A stretch of DNA of 64,000 bases from CAZHVS01 sp964536015. Lineage in GTDB: Bacteria > Bacteroidota > Ignavibacteria > Ignavibacteriales > Ignavibacteriaceae. Shown here one piece after another: positions 36,791-46,425 of this stretch. Each line of letters starts with the position of its first letter. The stretch's first letter is position 1. The position numbers were made by a program, and so were the translations under genes. Location: the NCBI GenBank assembly GCA_964536015.1, contig CAZHVS010000004.1, positions 143,089 through 207,088 on the forward strand, read 5' to 3'. Below the pieces are notes generated by a model. The model did no database searches, was not told the origin of the DNA, and was given only the letters and a program-made list of their open reading frames with translations.

Positions 36791-37573
36791 ATGGAAAAAA
36801 CATATTTACAATTCACCGGAACAGGTTCTGCGAAGGTTTCACTCAAAAGATTTCATACATCTTTTTTGTTCTTTCATAGAAGCCGAGCTTTGCTTGTAGA
36901 TACCGGAGATGGAATATCCCATTCATTATTAAGCCTGGGTATTGACTTCAACAAAATAGAATCAATTCTAATCTCTCATTTTCATCCGGATCATTTTACG
37001 GGACTACCCTCTTTAATTAACCAGATGAAAATGAATCAACGCACCGAGCCATTAAATATTTTTGTTCATTCTTCGCTTGATGAGGCTACTAAAAAGTTGC
37101 TTCTTCAATCTTACTTACTTCCGGAAAAAATGCCGTTCAAAACCTGTTTTATTGAATATGAGTATAATATTCCTTTCACTCCATTAGAGGAAATTGTTGC
37201 AATTGCAAAAGCTAATTCTCATCTGGATAAATACAAAGAATATAAATCCGCTGCAGGGTTAAGTTTCGCATCCAGTAGTTTTCTTCTTAATTTTGAAGGT
37301 AAAAAATTATTTTTTTCAGCTGATGTTGGAAATGAAGAAGATTTCTTTCTATTTAAGAATGATGAGCCTGATTATTCAATCATTGAAACTTCTCATTTAA
37401 ATCTTTCGGAACTGGAAAAAATTCTTTATAGATTTGATAAAGGGAAAATATATTTAACTCATATTTCCCATGATAACGAAGATTTTATTATTAAGCAGAT
37501 TAATACTTTGTCGGATTCAATAAAAAAAAGAGTTTTCATTCCATTTGATGGAGACAAAATAGTATTTGAATAA
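36791..37573 (+). CDS. Metallo-beta-lactamase-fold hydrolase (RNase Z-like)
   Basis: The 260-residue product has the HxHxDH metal site at His63, His65, Asp67 and His68 (SHFHPDHFTG), further His downstream (IETSHLN, LTHISHD) and a core similar to ribonuclease Z or other MBL hydrolases. The N-terminal FTGTGSAKVSLKRFHTS is typical of the RNase Z-like group. Substrate not decidable. Its stop lies one base before the ATG of the sigma-54 activator, and a TTG inside its end is a possible alternative start for that gene. Confidence 0.85.
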   Translation: MEKTYLQFTGTGSAKVSLKRFHTSFLFFHRSRALLVDTGDGISHSLLSLGIDFNKIESILISHFHPDHFTGLPSLINQMKMNQRTEPLNIFVHSSLDEATKKLLLQSYLLPEKMPFKTCFIEYEYNIPFTPLEEIVAIAKANSHLDKYKEYKSAAGLSFASSSFLLNFEGKKLFFSADVGNEEDFFLFKNDEPDYSIIETSHLNLSELEKILYRFDKGKIYLTHISHDNEDFIIKQINTLSDSIKKRVFIPFDGDKIVFE

Positions 37574-37574
37574 A

Positions 37575-38675
37575 ATGCAAAAAGAAGAAATTCAAAAACA
37601 ACTTGGAATTATCGGAAAATCAAAAGAGATACTTGACCTTGTAGATATTATTTCTCAGGTAGCACCATCAGATATTTCAGTTTTAATCTATGGCGAAAGT
37701 GGAGTCGGTAAAGAAGTATTTGCAAAAGCAATTCACAGCTTAAGTAACAGGGCAAATCATCCGATAATAAGTGTGAATTGTGGAGCAATTCCTGAGGGTA
37801 TTTTTGAGAGTGAATTATTCGGACATAAAAAAGGCTCTTTTACAGGAGCAATAGAATCCCGTAAAGGATATTTTGAACTTGCGGATGGAGGGACACTCTT
37901 TCTTGATGAAATTGCGGAAATGCCAATGGCTACACAGGTAAAATTATTACGAGCAATTGAATCAAAAGAATTTATTAAAGTTGGGGCAGAAACTGTAACT
38001 AAAGTTGATGTTAGGTTCATTGCAGCAACAAACAAAAACCTGCAAAATGAAGTCTTAGCAAAAAAATTTCGCGAGGATTTATATTTTCGACTTAAGGCTG
38101 TTTCGATAGAAATTCCACCGTTAAGAAAAAGAAAACAAGATATTGAAGTTCTGACTTATTTCTTTCTTAAAAAGTTTTCTGAAGAAAATAAAACTGCGGA
38201 TTTTGTAATTGATTATGACGCTCTTGATTTCCTTAAAGAATATCCTTGGCCCGGAAATGTAAGAGAATTAAAAAATACAATAGAATCAGTCGCTGCTCTT
38301 TCAAAAGGGAAGGTTCTTACAAAAGAAAATTTTCAATCTATTTTAAGGTTTGAACCTAGTGAAAATATTAATAAAAATGTACCCATTCCGTTAAGGAAAA
38401 GTCCTGAAGAAGTAGAAAGAGATTTCATTTACCGTGCATTATTTGAACTTAAAAAAGATATATTAGAAATTAAAGATTTAATTATTGAGAAATCGAGAGA
38501 AATAACGCCGGCAAAAGTAGAAAACGATATTGTTCTTCCTTTTGAAGAGATGGAAAAGCAAGCTATAATTAATGCGATGGAAAAAACCCGCTGGAATAAA
38601 CGGCTGGCAGCTAAGATGTTAAATATAACGGAAAGAACGCTTTACCGTAAACTTGAAAAATATAATATCACATAA
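37575..38675 (+). CDS. Sigma-54-dependent activator with AAA+ and HTH domains but no sensor domain
   Basis: The product is 366 residues from ATG 37575 (TTG 37566 would overlap the MBL stop). The AAA+ domain starts at about residue 12: Walker A GESGVGKE (about 40-47), the sigma-54-contact loop as GSFTGA (about 87-92, instead of GAFTGA), Walker B LFLDEI (about 108-113), and an arginine-finger region FREDLYFRLK. A helical linker (about 255-325) leads to a Fis-type helix-turn-helix (NKRLAAKMLNITERTLYRKL). There is no receiver, GAF or PAS domain, so activity must be set by abundance or by a partner. Confidence 0.93.
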   Translation: MQKEEIQKQLGIIGKSKEILDLVDIISQVAPSDISVLIYGESGVGKEVFAKAIHSLSNRANHPIISVNCGAIPEGIFESELFGHKKGSFTGAIESRKGYFELADGGTLFLDEIAEMPMATQVKLLRAIESKEFIKVGAETVTKVDVRFIAATNKNLQNEVLAKKFREDLYFRLKAVSIEIPPLRKRKQDIEVLTYFFLKKFSEENKTADFVIDYDALDFLKEYPWPGNVRELKNTIESVAALSKGKVLTKENFQSILRFEPSENINKNVPIPLRKSPEEVERDFIYRALFELKKDILEIKDLIIEKSREITPAKVENDIVLPFEEMEKQAIINAMEKTRWNKRLAAKMLNITERTLYRKLEKYNIT

Positions 38676-38800
38676 ATATGGTGCGAACCTTATATATTGG
38701 ATTTGAATCTAACAAAAGAGTTTAATTGTTAATGTTTTTATCATTTTTTTTTCATAAAATTAAAGCAAAAAGATTGCCTCCCCTTATAAACGAGCTTTTA

Positions 38801-39289
38801 ATGTTCTTGTTAATAAGTGCAATCTTGCTTAATTTTGAATGCTGTTCCGGATGTCCTTATTCATTTACCGGAGCTTCTGTTCCTTCTCACTTAAAAACGA
38901 TTGCAATTCCCTTCGCGGATGATAGAAGTGGTTCTGGTGAACCAGCTTTAAGAAATCTTTTAACTGAAAAGTTAACTTCAAAATTTATCGAAGATAATTC
39001 GTTTCAGTTGACGGACAAAAGCAATGCTGATGCTGTGCTTGAATGTATTGTTACAGGAATAAACGATGCACCGGCAATTGTAACATCAGGCGAAAATGTA
39101 CAGACAAGAAGAATTACAATTACTGTACAGGTCGTTTATAGAGACCTTGTACAAAGAAAGACAATTTTTGAAAAGACTTTTTCTAATTACGGTGATTATT
39201 CTTTACAAGGTGAAAGGGGAAAAGGAATTGAAACAGCAATTGACAGAATTAGTGACGATATTTTACTTGATACAGTATCAGGATGGTAA
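38801..39289 (+). CDS. lptE: LptE-family lipopolysaccharide assembly lipoprotein
   Basis: The 162-residue product (from 38801) has a hydrophobic signal ending in a Cys-rich lipobox-like ECCSGC and the LptE core (LKTIAIPFADDRSGSGEPAL, RITITVQVVYRD). LptE plugs the LptD barrel and helps insert lipopolysaccharide into the outer membrane. ATG 38732 and TTG 38726, the latter with an AAAGAG site, would add a second hydrophobic stretch and are less attractive. It follows the sigma-54 activator in the same direction. Confidence 0.8.
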   Translation: MFLLISAILLNFECCSGCPYSFTGASVPSHLKTIAIPFADDRSGSGEPALRNLLTEKLTSKFIEDNSFQLTDKSNADAVLECIVTGINDAPAIVTSGENVQTRRITITVQVVYRDLVQRKTIFEKTFSNYGDYSLQGERGKGIETAIDRISDDILLDTVSGW

Positions 39290-39311
39290 TTTTTAGAATG
39301 GAGTATTTGTT

Positions 39312-40766
39312 ATGATGGACGAGATAGTTCTTATCTCTTATTTTATTTCTTTATCTATTCTCTTTGTCTTCGGACTGCATGGTTTTGTTATGATTTATTA
39401 CTATAACAAATATCGTGATGTAAAACCAAGAGCCAAAGAAGATTTTAAACCAGATCAAATGGTTACAATTCAACTTCCTCTTTACAATGAAATGTACGTA
39501 GTAGAAAGATTGATTGACGCAGTTTGCGATATTGATTATCCAAAAGAGTTATTAGAAATACAGGTCCTTGATGACTCAACTGATGAGACCGTAAATGTTG
39601 TTTCGGCAATTGTTGAAAAGAAAAAGAATCTTGGATTTGATATTTCTCATGTTAGAAGAGGAAGCCGTGAAGGCTTTAAAGCGGGTGCACTTAAGTACGG
39701 TCTGCAAATTGCTAAAGGTAATTTTATAGCTATTTTTGATGCGGATTTCGTTCCTCAAAAAGATTTTTTGAAAAAAACCTTATCCCATTTTACCAATGAA
39801 AAAATCGGTATGGTACAAACTAGATGGGAACATATCAACTGGGATTATTCTTTTCTTACAAAAGCACAGGCGCTAGCTCTGGACGGTCATTTTGTTATTG
39901 AGCAAAATGTTCGTAACAAAGCGGGTTTTTTTATTAACTTTAATGGAACTGGCGGTGTCTGGAGAAAAGAATGTATTGAAGATGCAGGGAACTGGCACGC
40001 AGATACTCTTGCAGAAGACCTTGATCTTAGTTATAGAGCACAATTAAAAGGATGGAAATTTGTTTACTTAAAAGATTCAATTTCTCCAGCAGAACTTCCT
40101 GCTGAAATTAGTTCTTTAAAAACTCAGCAATTCAGATGGACAAAAGGTCATATTGAAACTGCAAAAAAAATTCTTCCTGCTGTCTGGAAATCTGATCAAC
40201 CATTAAGAGTGAAGATGCAAGCCACTTTTCATCTTACAAGCAACTTTGTATTCCCTTTTATTCTCTTAGCTGCAATATTGAATGTTCCGCTTGTATTCAT
40301 TAAGAATTCCGGTTCTCACGAACTGTATTTTGCTTTTATGTCAATCTTTATTCTTGCATTTGTAAGTTCATTCACATTTTATCTATATTCTCAAAAAGAT
40401 GTAAGGAATGATTGGAGAAAGAAAATTGTGTTGTTCCCGCTTTTTATGGCTGGAAGTATGGGCCTTGCAGTTAATAACTCACGCGCTGTATTCGAAGGAC
40501 TGCTAAATAGGAAAAGTGAATTTGTAAGAACTCCAAAATTCAAACTGGTTAATCAAAATGATAAAGTGGAGAAAAAAAATTACGTGAATCGCAAAATTGA
40601 TTTTTCTACAATTGTTGAAATGATTCTTGCTGTTTACTGTTTTATCGGAATATGTTCATCAATTTATTTCCTTGAAATTGCTGCACTTCCATTCCAAATT
40701 TTATTTTTTCTCGGATTCTTTTCTATGTCTGTACTTTCACTAAAACATGCATATTCTAAAAAATAG
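39312..40766 (+). CDS. Membrane-bound family 2 glycosyltransferase (cellulose-synthase-like)
   Basis: The 484-residue product has an N-terminal membrane segment, a GT-A catalytic domain with VLDDSTDE (about 75-82), the DADF metal motif (IFDADFVP), a later acidic AEDLDLSYR and the QFRWTKGH motif, and four C-terminal membrane helices. It polymerises or adds sugars at the inner membrane. GGAG lies eight bases before the ATG. The neighbouring LptE and GT9 genes suggest envelope polysaccharide or LPS-linked work. Confidence 0.9.
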   Translation: MMDEIVLISYFISLSILFVFGLHGFVMIYYYNKYRDVKPRAKEDFKPDQMVTIQLPLYNEMYVVERLIDAVCDIDYPKELLEIQVLDDSTDETVNVVSAIVEKKKNLGFDISHVRRGSREGFKAGALKYGLQIAKGNFIAIFDADFVPQKDFLKKTLSHFTNEKIGMVQTRWEHINWDYSFLTKAQALALDGHFVIEQNVRNKAGFFINFNGTGGVWRKECIEDAGNWHADTLAEDLDLSYRAQLKGWKFVYLKDSISPAELPAEISSLKTQQFRWTKGHIETAKKILPAVWKSDQPLRVKMQATFHLTSNFVFPFILLAAILNVPLVFIKNSGSHELYFAFMSIFILAFVSSFTFYLYSQKDVRNDWRKKIVLFPLFMAGSMGLAVNNSRAVFEGLLNRKSEFVRTPKFKLVNQNDKVEKKNYVNRKIDFSTIVEMILAVYCFIGICSSIYFLEIAALPFQILFFLGFFSMSVLSLKHAYSKK

Positions 40767-40774
40767 GCTGGGTT

Positions 40775-41467
40775 GTGGAAAAAAATCTCCAGGAACAATT
40801 TGCTGAGAAAATAGGACTCATCTACGAGTATAATAAACAATCTCCGTTGTTTGTGAGACATGCAAGCACGGAGATTGATAATAATAACCTCGATAATGCA
40901 ATTGCTATTTTATCTGAAGGAATCAAGTTGTATCCTGATTTTCCTGTGGCTTATTTAATTCTTGGGAAAGCATTAACTCTTAAAGGACAGTATGAAGAAG
41001 CTTTTGATACTTTTTCAAAAGGAAGTTCATTGTTTCAATCACCAGAGACTCTTGAGTATTACAAAAAAGAAATAGAAAACATAAAAAAGCAAAGACTTGT
41101 TTTTGAAAAGAGTAAGCGAACAACCTTCCTTGATAACAACTATACTTTTGAAACAAAAAAAGCTGAGATTCCACCGAAAGAATTCTTATCCTCAATAGAC
41201 GATAACCTTTCGGAGTTAGCTAAAAGAATTGCCAAAGCTAAAATTCCTGAAGTATCAAATTCAAGTTCGACATCTACTATGGCTAAACAACCTATAGCAG
41301 AAGATAAAATTACTGCATCAGAAACACTAGCGGAAATTTATCTTGCCCAAAAACAAATTTCTGAAGCAATTAAAATCTACCAGGAACTTTCTAGAAAGCA
41401 TCCTGAAAAAAAAGAATATTACCAAAAAAAGATTATTGAAATTCCTTCTAAATACGGTTTAGAATAA
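40775..41467 (+). CDS. TPR repeat protein
   Basis: The 230-residue product has two sets of TPR helices: DNAIAILSEGIKLYPDFPVA with its partner (about 40-95) and ETLAEIYLAQKQISEAIKIY (about 182-215), joined by a low-complexity Ser/Pro/Lys linker. It has no signal peptide. It starts with GTG 40775, eight bases after the glycosyltransferase stop. It is probably an adaptor for that enzyme or its regulator; inferred from position. Confidence 0.75.
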   Translation: MEKNLQEQFAEKIGLIYEYNKQSPLFVRHASTEIDNNNLDNAIAILSEGIKLYPDFPVAYLILGKALTLKGQYEEAFDTFSKGSSLFQSPETLEYYKKEIENIKKQRLVFEKSKRTTFLDNNYTFETKKAEIPPKEFLSSIDDNLSELAKRIAKAKIPEVSNSSSTSTMAKQPIAEDKITASETLAEIYLAQKQISEAIKIYQELSRKHPEKKEYYQKKIIEIPSKYGLE

Positions 41468-41491
41468 TCGCAAAATAATCTCTTCTTTAAA

Positions 41492-42112
41492 TTGAATTCC
41501 CAAAAGATTAAAACCTCTCACAAATTAAAAAAAAATTTCTATGAAAGAGATTTACTGATTGTTGCCGAAAACCTAATAGGGAAAATTTTTGTTAAAAGGG
41601 CAGACAATAAATTTTTAAGCGGAAAGATTGTGGAAGTGGAAGCCTATGCACATCAAATTGATGAAGCATCTCACTCATATAAAGGTATTACAAAACGAAA
41701 TGAAGTAATGTTTGGAAAAGGTGGATTTTTATATGTTTACTTTACTTATGGTTTTCATTTCTGTTGCAATGTTGTCACTGAAAAAAAAGGAATTGGTAGT
41801 GCTGTTTTAATTCGTGCAATAGAGCCTATTGACGGCATTGAAATAATGAAAAAAAATCGATTTGGAAATCGATTGCTGAAGAAAAAATATATAACTAATT
41901 TAACTAGTGGACCGGGTAAAGTTTGTCAGGCATTTGGAATTACAAAAGAACACAATGGCACAAGTCTTACCGGCAATGAAATATTTATAGTTGAAGGTGA
42001 AAAAATTGATTCGAAAAATATTGTTAAAACAAAAAGAGTTGGAATAAAAAAATCAACTGAATTTTTATGGAGATTTTATATTAAAGATAACCCTTTCGTC
42101 TCAAAAAAATGA
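41492..42112 (+). CDS. 3-methyladenine/alkyladenine DNA glycosylase (AAG/MPG family)
   Basis: It removes alkylated purines from DNA in base-excision repair. The 206-residue product has the family signatures KIVEVEAY, the DEASHSYKG site, RNEVMFGKGG, YVYFTYG and TSGPGKVCQAFGI. TTG 41492 is the start because no ATG precedes the conserved core at the usual spacing. Its end overlaps the GT9 gene by four bases (ATGA). Confidence 0.93.
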   Translation: MNSQKIKTSHKLKKNFYERDLLIVAENLIGKIFVKRADNKFLSGKIVEVEAYAHQIDEASHSYKGITKRNEVMFGKGGFLYVYFTYGFHFCCNVVTEKKGIGSAVLIRAIEPIDGIEIMKKNRFGNRLLKKKYITNLTSGPGKVCQAFGITKEHNGTSLTGNEIFIVEGEKIDSKNIVKTKRVGIKKSTEFLWRFYIKDNPFVSKK

Positions 42113-43155
42113 TTACTCCCAAAAACATATTACTTGTTAGGACAGATAGAATTGGCGATGTTGTTTTAACTCTTCCGCTTGCTGAAATGATAAAAAAAAA
42201 TTTTGCTGATTGCAAAATTTCTATTCTTGTAAGAAAATATACCGAATCTCTAGTCATAAATAATCCTTACATAGATGAAGTAATTATACTCGAAGAAAAC
42301 AATGGGATTCCACTAATAAAAAAAAATGTTTGGAAATTGAGATCTTATAATTTTGATACAACAATTGTTGTCTATCCAACTTTTAAACTTGCTTTGATTC
42401 TCTACCTATCAAGAATAGCCCTACGCATCGGGACAGGTTACAGATGGTACTCGTTCCTGTTTAATAAAAAAGTATTTGAACATCGCAAAGATGCAAAACG
42501 ACACGAACTAGAATATAATGTTGGCCTACTAAAGCAATTAAACATTTCTACAGAAATAAATATTGATGAATTAAAATTCAATCTTTGTCCTTCAGAAATT
42601 TCATCAAATGAAATCGAAGTTATTCTAAAAGAAAAAAATATTGATAACGGTTTACCAATAATAATTATCCACCCAGGAAGTGGTGGCAGCGCTGTTGATC
42701 TTCCAATTGATAAGTTTAAGAAACTGGTAGAATTTTTAAATACTTTGAAATGTCAAATAATAATTACCGGTTCTAAAGCTGAAGTAGAATTATGTAATCA
42801 ATTAGTTATTAATTCATCGGTAATTAATCTTGCAGGACAATTTGATTTAGCACAGATGATTGCATTGATAAACAAAGCAAATATTTTTATTTCAAATTCT
42901 ACAGGACCTTTACACATAGCAGCAGCGTTAGGAAAATTTGTGGTTGGATTTTATCCAAAAATACTTTCATGTTCAGCAAAAAGGTGGGGACCATATACAT
43001 CAAAAAGACTTATTTTTGAACCACCTATTAAATGCAATAACTGTACACGAGAGCAATGTGAAAAGTTAAATTGTATGGATACTATAAATTTAGAAGAGGT
43101 TTTTGTGAAGATAAAAAAAATTAATAAGTTGCTTCCTAAGAACGGAGAAATTTAA
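42109..43155 (+). CDS. Glycosyltransferase family 9 (heptosyltransferase-like)
   Basis: The 348-residue product has the GT9 N-terminal motif LLVRTDRIGDVVLTLPL and the C-terminal donor-site IHPGSGG and SNSTGPLHIAAALGK motifs. Family members transfer heptose or other sugars to LPS core. A Cys-rich C-terminal piece (CNNCTREQCEKLNC) is an unusual feature of this copy. It overlaps its neighbours by four bases and one base. Confidence 0.9.
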   Translation: MITPKNILLVRTDRIGDVVLTLPLAEMIKKNFADCKISILVRKYTESLVINNPYIDEVIILEENNGIPLIKKNVWKLRSYNFDTTIVVYPTFKLALILYLSRIALRIGTGYRWYSFLFNKKVFEHRKDAKRHELEYNVGLLKQLNISTEINIDELKFNLCPSEISSNEIEVILKEKNIDNGLPIIIIHPGSGGSAVDLPIDKFKKLVEFLNTLKCQIIITGSKAEVELCNQLVINSSVINLAGQFDLAQMIALINKANIFISNSTGPLHIAAALGKFVVGFYPKILSCSAKRWGPYTSKRLIFEPPIKCNNCTREQCEKLNCMDTINLEEVFVKIKKINKLLPKNGEI

Positions 43156-43958
43156 TGAGAATAAAAATTTTTAGTAATGTAATACTGTTTATAATAACTT
43201 CCGCGTTAGTATTTAGTTTAACAGCTTTAAATAATTCCGGAGATGATTTCAGAAAAATAGAAAACAAAGCATTTAAAGTTGGAGAAAAACTTTTCTTTGA
43301 TGTCAAATACGGATTTGTAACGGCCGGGGTTGCTTCATTTAGAATTCCTGAAATAAAAAAAATGTCCGGAAGAGATTGTTATCATGTTGTGTTCGAAGTG
43401 AACTCAGTTCCAAGTTTTGATTGGATTTACAAAGTAAGGGATAGATACGAGACATATCTTGACTACGAAGGATTGTTTCCATGGCGATTTGAACAGCATA
43501 TCAGGGAAGGCGGCTACTCAAGAGATTTCTCAGCTTTCTTCGATCAGCGAAAAGGAAAAGCTAAAACTTCTGAAGGAACTTATGACATTCCTAAATATGT
43601 AAATGATATTGTTTCTGCTTTTTATCTTGCTAGAACATTTGATTTTTCAAAATTAAAAGTCGGAGATAAGATTCATCTTCAGAATTTTTATAAAAATAAA
43701 ACTTATGACCTTGATGTTAAATATCTGGGAAAAGAAAAAATAAAAGTTGCATCAGGCTCCTGGAATTGTATTATGGTTGAACCATTAGTACAGGAAGGCG
43801 GATTATTTAAAAGTGAAGGAAGTATTGTAATCTGGCTTTCGAATGATGAATTAAAAATTCCTGTCAAAGTTAAAACAAAAGTTGTGATCGGTTCAATTGA
43901 TGCAGAACTAACCGGTTATGAAGGATTAATGTCCAATCCCAAATCCAAAGTAGAGTAA
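43155..43958 (+). CDS. DUF3108 exported protein
   Basis: The 267-residue product has a signal peptide (about 1-22) and a DUF3108 beta-rich body (FKVGEKLFFDVKYGFVTAG, DRYETYLDYEGLFPWRFEQH, then VEPLVQEGGLFKSEGSIVIW). DUF3108 proteins are periplasmic or outer-membrane proteins without a well-defined role. It overlaps the GT9 gene by one base, so it belongs to the same operon. Confidence 0.8.
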   Translation: MRIKIFSNVILFIITSALVFSLTALNNSGDDFRKIENKAFKVGEKLFFDVKYGFVTAGVASFRIPEIKKMSGRDCYHVVFEVNSVPSFDWIYKVRDRYETYLDYEGLFPWRFEQHIREGGYSRDFSAFFDQRKGKAKTSEGTYDIPKYVNDIVSAFYLARTFDFSKLKVGDKIHLQNFYKNKTYDLDVKYLGKEKIKVASGSWNCIMVEPLVQEGGLFKSEGSIVIWLSNDELKIPVKVKTKVVIGSIDAELTGYEGLMSNPKSKVE

Positions 43959-43971
43959 CTGTCATTTAATT

Positions 43972-44961
43972 ATGCAAGAAAGCAATAATCAATTTAAGGA
44001 GGAAGAAGAAAAACTTCCTTCCGAATCAGAACATCAATTAAAAGTTCTAACCGCAAAAATTTCTCCTGTTAAAGCAGCGTGGCTTGGACTTGCCGGAGGA
44101 TTTTTTTTCTATCAATTCATAGGTGGCTTCCTGACTATTCTAATCTTTGGATTGAATCCTAAAAATGCCGATGTAAATGCTTTTAGATTAATGACCGTTG
44201 CAGGGCAGATTTTGTTTATTCTTTTACCAGCACTTATTTTCTCAAAAATAATTTATGAAGATGTTACTGAAATAATTAGATTTCGTACAACTTCCTTGAA
44301 AGAGATAGGTTTATTTACCGCCGGTATAATTGCACTCACACCGTTATTACAAAATATGCTATTCATCCAGAATTATTTTATTGAATTACTTGCAAAAAAT
44401 AATTCAACCATAAACTATATCAAATCAGCTTTTGATTCACTCAACAAAACAGTTGAAGCAACTTATGGCGATTTACTTAAGATCAATTCCGTTTATGATG
44501 CAATGATTGTAATAATTGCTGTATCAATTATTCCTGCTGTTTGCGAAGAAACTATGTTCAGAGGATTTATTCAACGCAGCTTTGAACTGAAATATAAACC
44601 TTTTCTCGCTGCTTTTATTACATCAATCTTTTTTGGTGTTTACCATTTCAATCCTTATGCAATTATTGGATTAATTGCATTGGGATTGTACTTTGGATAT
44701 GCTGCTTACAAAAGCAATTCCATATTAGTTCCGGTAGTTTTACATTTTATAAATAATTTCAGTGCAGTAATACTTTATATGATTTTTGGTGATGAAGAGT
44801 TAATTCAAAATAAAGCTATACCTCAAAGCGAATTAACATCATCCTTAATCAACTTTGGTTACCAATTAATAATTTTTATAGGAATCATTGTTATAATAAC
44901 CAGATATTACAAAAAAAAACCATCAATTATTGAAGTGAAAGCTGAATTACCAGTTAAGTAA
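43972..44961 (+). CDS. CPBP-family intramembrane metalloprotease
   Basis: The 329-residue product has an acidic N-terminal tail and about eight membrane segments. The CPBP/CAAX-protease motifs are present: EETMFRGF (about 194-201), FFGVYHFNP (about 222-230) and HFINNFSA (about 261-268). Family members cleave prenylated or other membrane proteins or process peptides. It closes the envelope run. It ends eight bases from the opposing pyruvate kinase stop, with no terminator visible. Confidence 0.9.
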   Translation: MQESNNQFKEEEEKLPSESEHQLKVLTAKISPVKAAWLGLAGGFFFYQFIGGFLTILIFGLNPKNADVNAFRLMTVAGQILFILLPALIFSKIIYEDVTEIIRFRTTSLKEIGLFTAGIIALTPLLQNMLFIQNYFIELLAKNNSTINYIKSAFDSLNKTVEATYGDLLKINSVYDAMIVIIAVSIIPAVCEETMFRGFIQRSFELKYKPFLAAFITSIFFGVYHFNPYAIIGLIALGLYFGYAAYKSNSILVPVVLHFINNFSAVILYMIFGDEELIQNKAIPQSELTSSLINFGYQLIIFIGIIVIITRYYKKKPSIIEVKAELPVK

Positions 44962-44968
44962 AGAAATA

Positions 44969-46408
44969 TTAAAACGTTTCAAATCTTACCCAATTTTCCC
45001 GAACTTTTTCGCTTCTTGGACCACCCGCAGTAAATATAACGAGGTCGCCTTCTTCCACAATTTTTGAGTCAAGCACCAATCTTTTGGTCGGTTCAATTAT
45101 GTCATCAGCATAATCAATATTTTTTTGATAAAGTGACGTTACTCCCCACTTTAAACATAATTTATTCATCGTTTCGAAGTTATCAGATATAGCAACTATA
45201 CAACAATCAGGACGATATTTTGACAAACCTATCGGAGTATTTCCACCTGTTGAAAAAGCAATGATTGCTTTTGCATTTACCTGTCTGCTTATTGAAACGA
45301 TTCCTTTATTCATTGAATCAAATAAATTTGTTTTAGAGTCTGTTGGAACTTCATAATTTATTTCGTGATATTCTTTAATGTTTTTTTCTGCTTTGCAAAT
45401 AATATTATTCATAACTTGTACGGTTTTTAGCGGATACTTTCCTACTGAAGTCTCACCGCTTAACATTACTACATCAGTTCCATCCCATACAGCGTTTGCA
45501 ACATCACTTGCTTCGGCACGCGTAGGGATTGGATTATTAATCATCGATTCAAGCATCTGTGTAGCTGTAATTACAAGTTTACCAAATTCGTTACATCTCC
45601 GTATAATATTTTTCTGAACGACTGGTACTTCCTGAGGTTCAAGTTCTACACCAAGATCACCACGAGCAATCATTATTCCATCGGATACTTTTAATATATC
45701 TTCAAAATTATCAACTGCTTCTTTCATCTCAATTTTTGCAATTACAGGAATCTCTCTGCCTTTTTCCTTCAGCCATTTTTTTACTTGTAAAATATCATCT
45801 GGTTTCCTTACAAAAGATAAAGCTATATAGTCAACTGAATGATTTACAGCAAATTGTAAATCACGAAAATCTTTCTCGGTAACTGACGGAGTTGAAAGAT
45901 TCATACCCGGCATATTCATTCCTTTTTTCGATTTAAGAATACCCCCGTTTTCAATTTTGCAAACAACCGATTTTTCTTTTTTTTCAATTACTATTAAACG
46001 TAACAAACCGTCGTCAATCAAAATTCTATCACCAATAGAAGCGTCCATCGGTAATGGTTTATATGAAGTAGAAATTATGTCTTTTGTCCCCTGAATCTCT
46101 TCAATTGTAATTTCTATTTTATCACCTGCTTTAATTTCAATTTCAGGTTTGGACAATTCACCTATTCTTATTTTTGGTCCTTGTAAATCTACAAGCACCG
46201 CAAGTGGGGCTTCTTCTTCTATTCGCGCCTGATGAATTTCATCAAAAAGTTTTTCATAAAAGAAATAATCGCCGTGTGACAAGTTCAATCTTACAGCGTC
46301 AAGTCCGGCTTCCATTAATTGTTTAATAATTTCTTTTGAATTTGTTGCTGGTCCTAAAGTGGCAAGAATTTTAGTTCTTGCAAAAACTCTGTTTATATCA
46401 TTATTCAT
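44969..46408 (-). CDS. pyk: Pyruvate kinase
   Basis: It makes pyruvate and ATP from phosphoenolpyruvate in glycolysis. The 479-residue product has KILATLGPAT near the N-terminus, the VRLNLSHG motif, the metal/substrate site IAKIEMKEAVDNFEDIL, IMIARGDLGVE, TATQMLESM and a C-terminal allosteric domain. It lies 17 bases downstream of the Lon-like gene and is probably co-transcribed with it. Confidence 0.97.
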   Translation of the reverse strand: MNNDINRVFARTKILATLGPATNSKEIIKQLMEAGLDAVRLNLSHGDYFFYEKLFDEIHQARIEEEAPLAVLVDLQGPKIRIGELSKPEIEIKAGDKIEITIEEIQGTKDIISTSYKPLPMDASIGDRILIDDGLLRLIVIEKKEKSVVCKIENGGILKSKKGMNMPGMNLSTPSVTEKDFRDLQFAVNHSVDYIALSFVRKPDDILQVKKWLKEKGREIPVIAKIEMKEAVDNFEDILKVSDGIMIARGDLGVELEPQEVPVVQKNIIRRCNEFGKLVITATQMLESMINNPIPTRAEASDVANAVWDGTDVVMLSGETSVGKYPLKTVQVMNNIICKAEKNIKEYHEINYEVPTDSKTNLFDSMNKGIVSISRQVNAKAIIAFSTGGNTPIGLSKYRPDCCIVAISDNFETMNKLCLKWGVTSLYQKNIDYADDIIEPTKRLVLDSKIVEEGDLVIFTAGGPRSEKVRENWVRFETF

Positions 46409-46425
46409 TTAACAAATCTTTCAGG

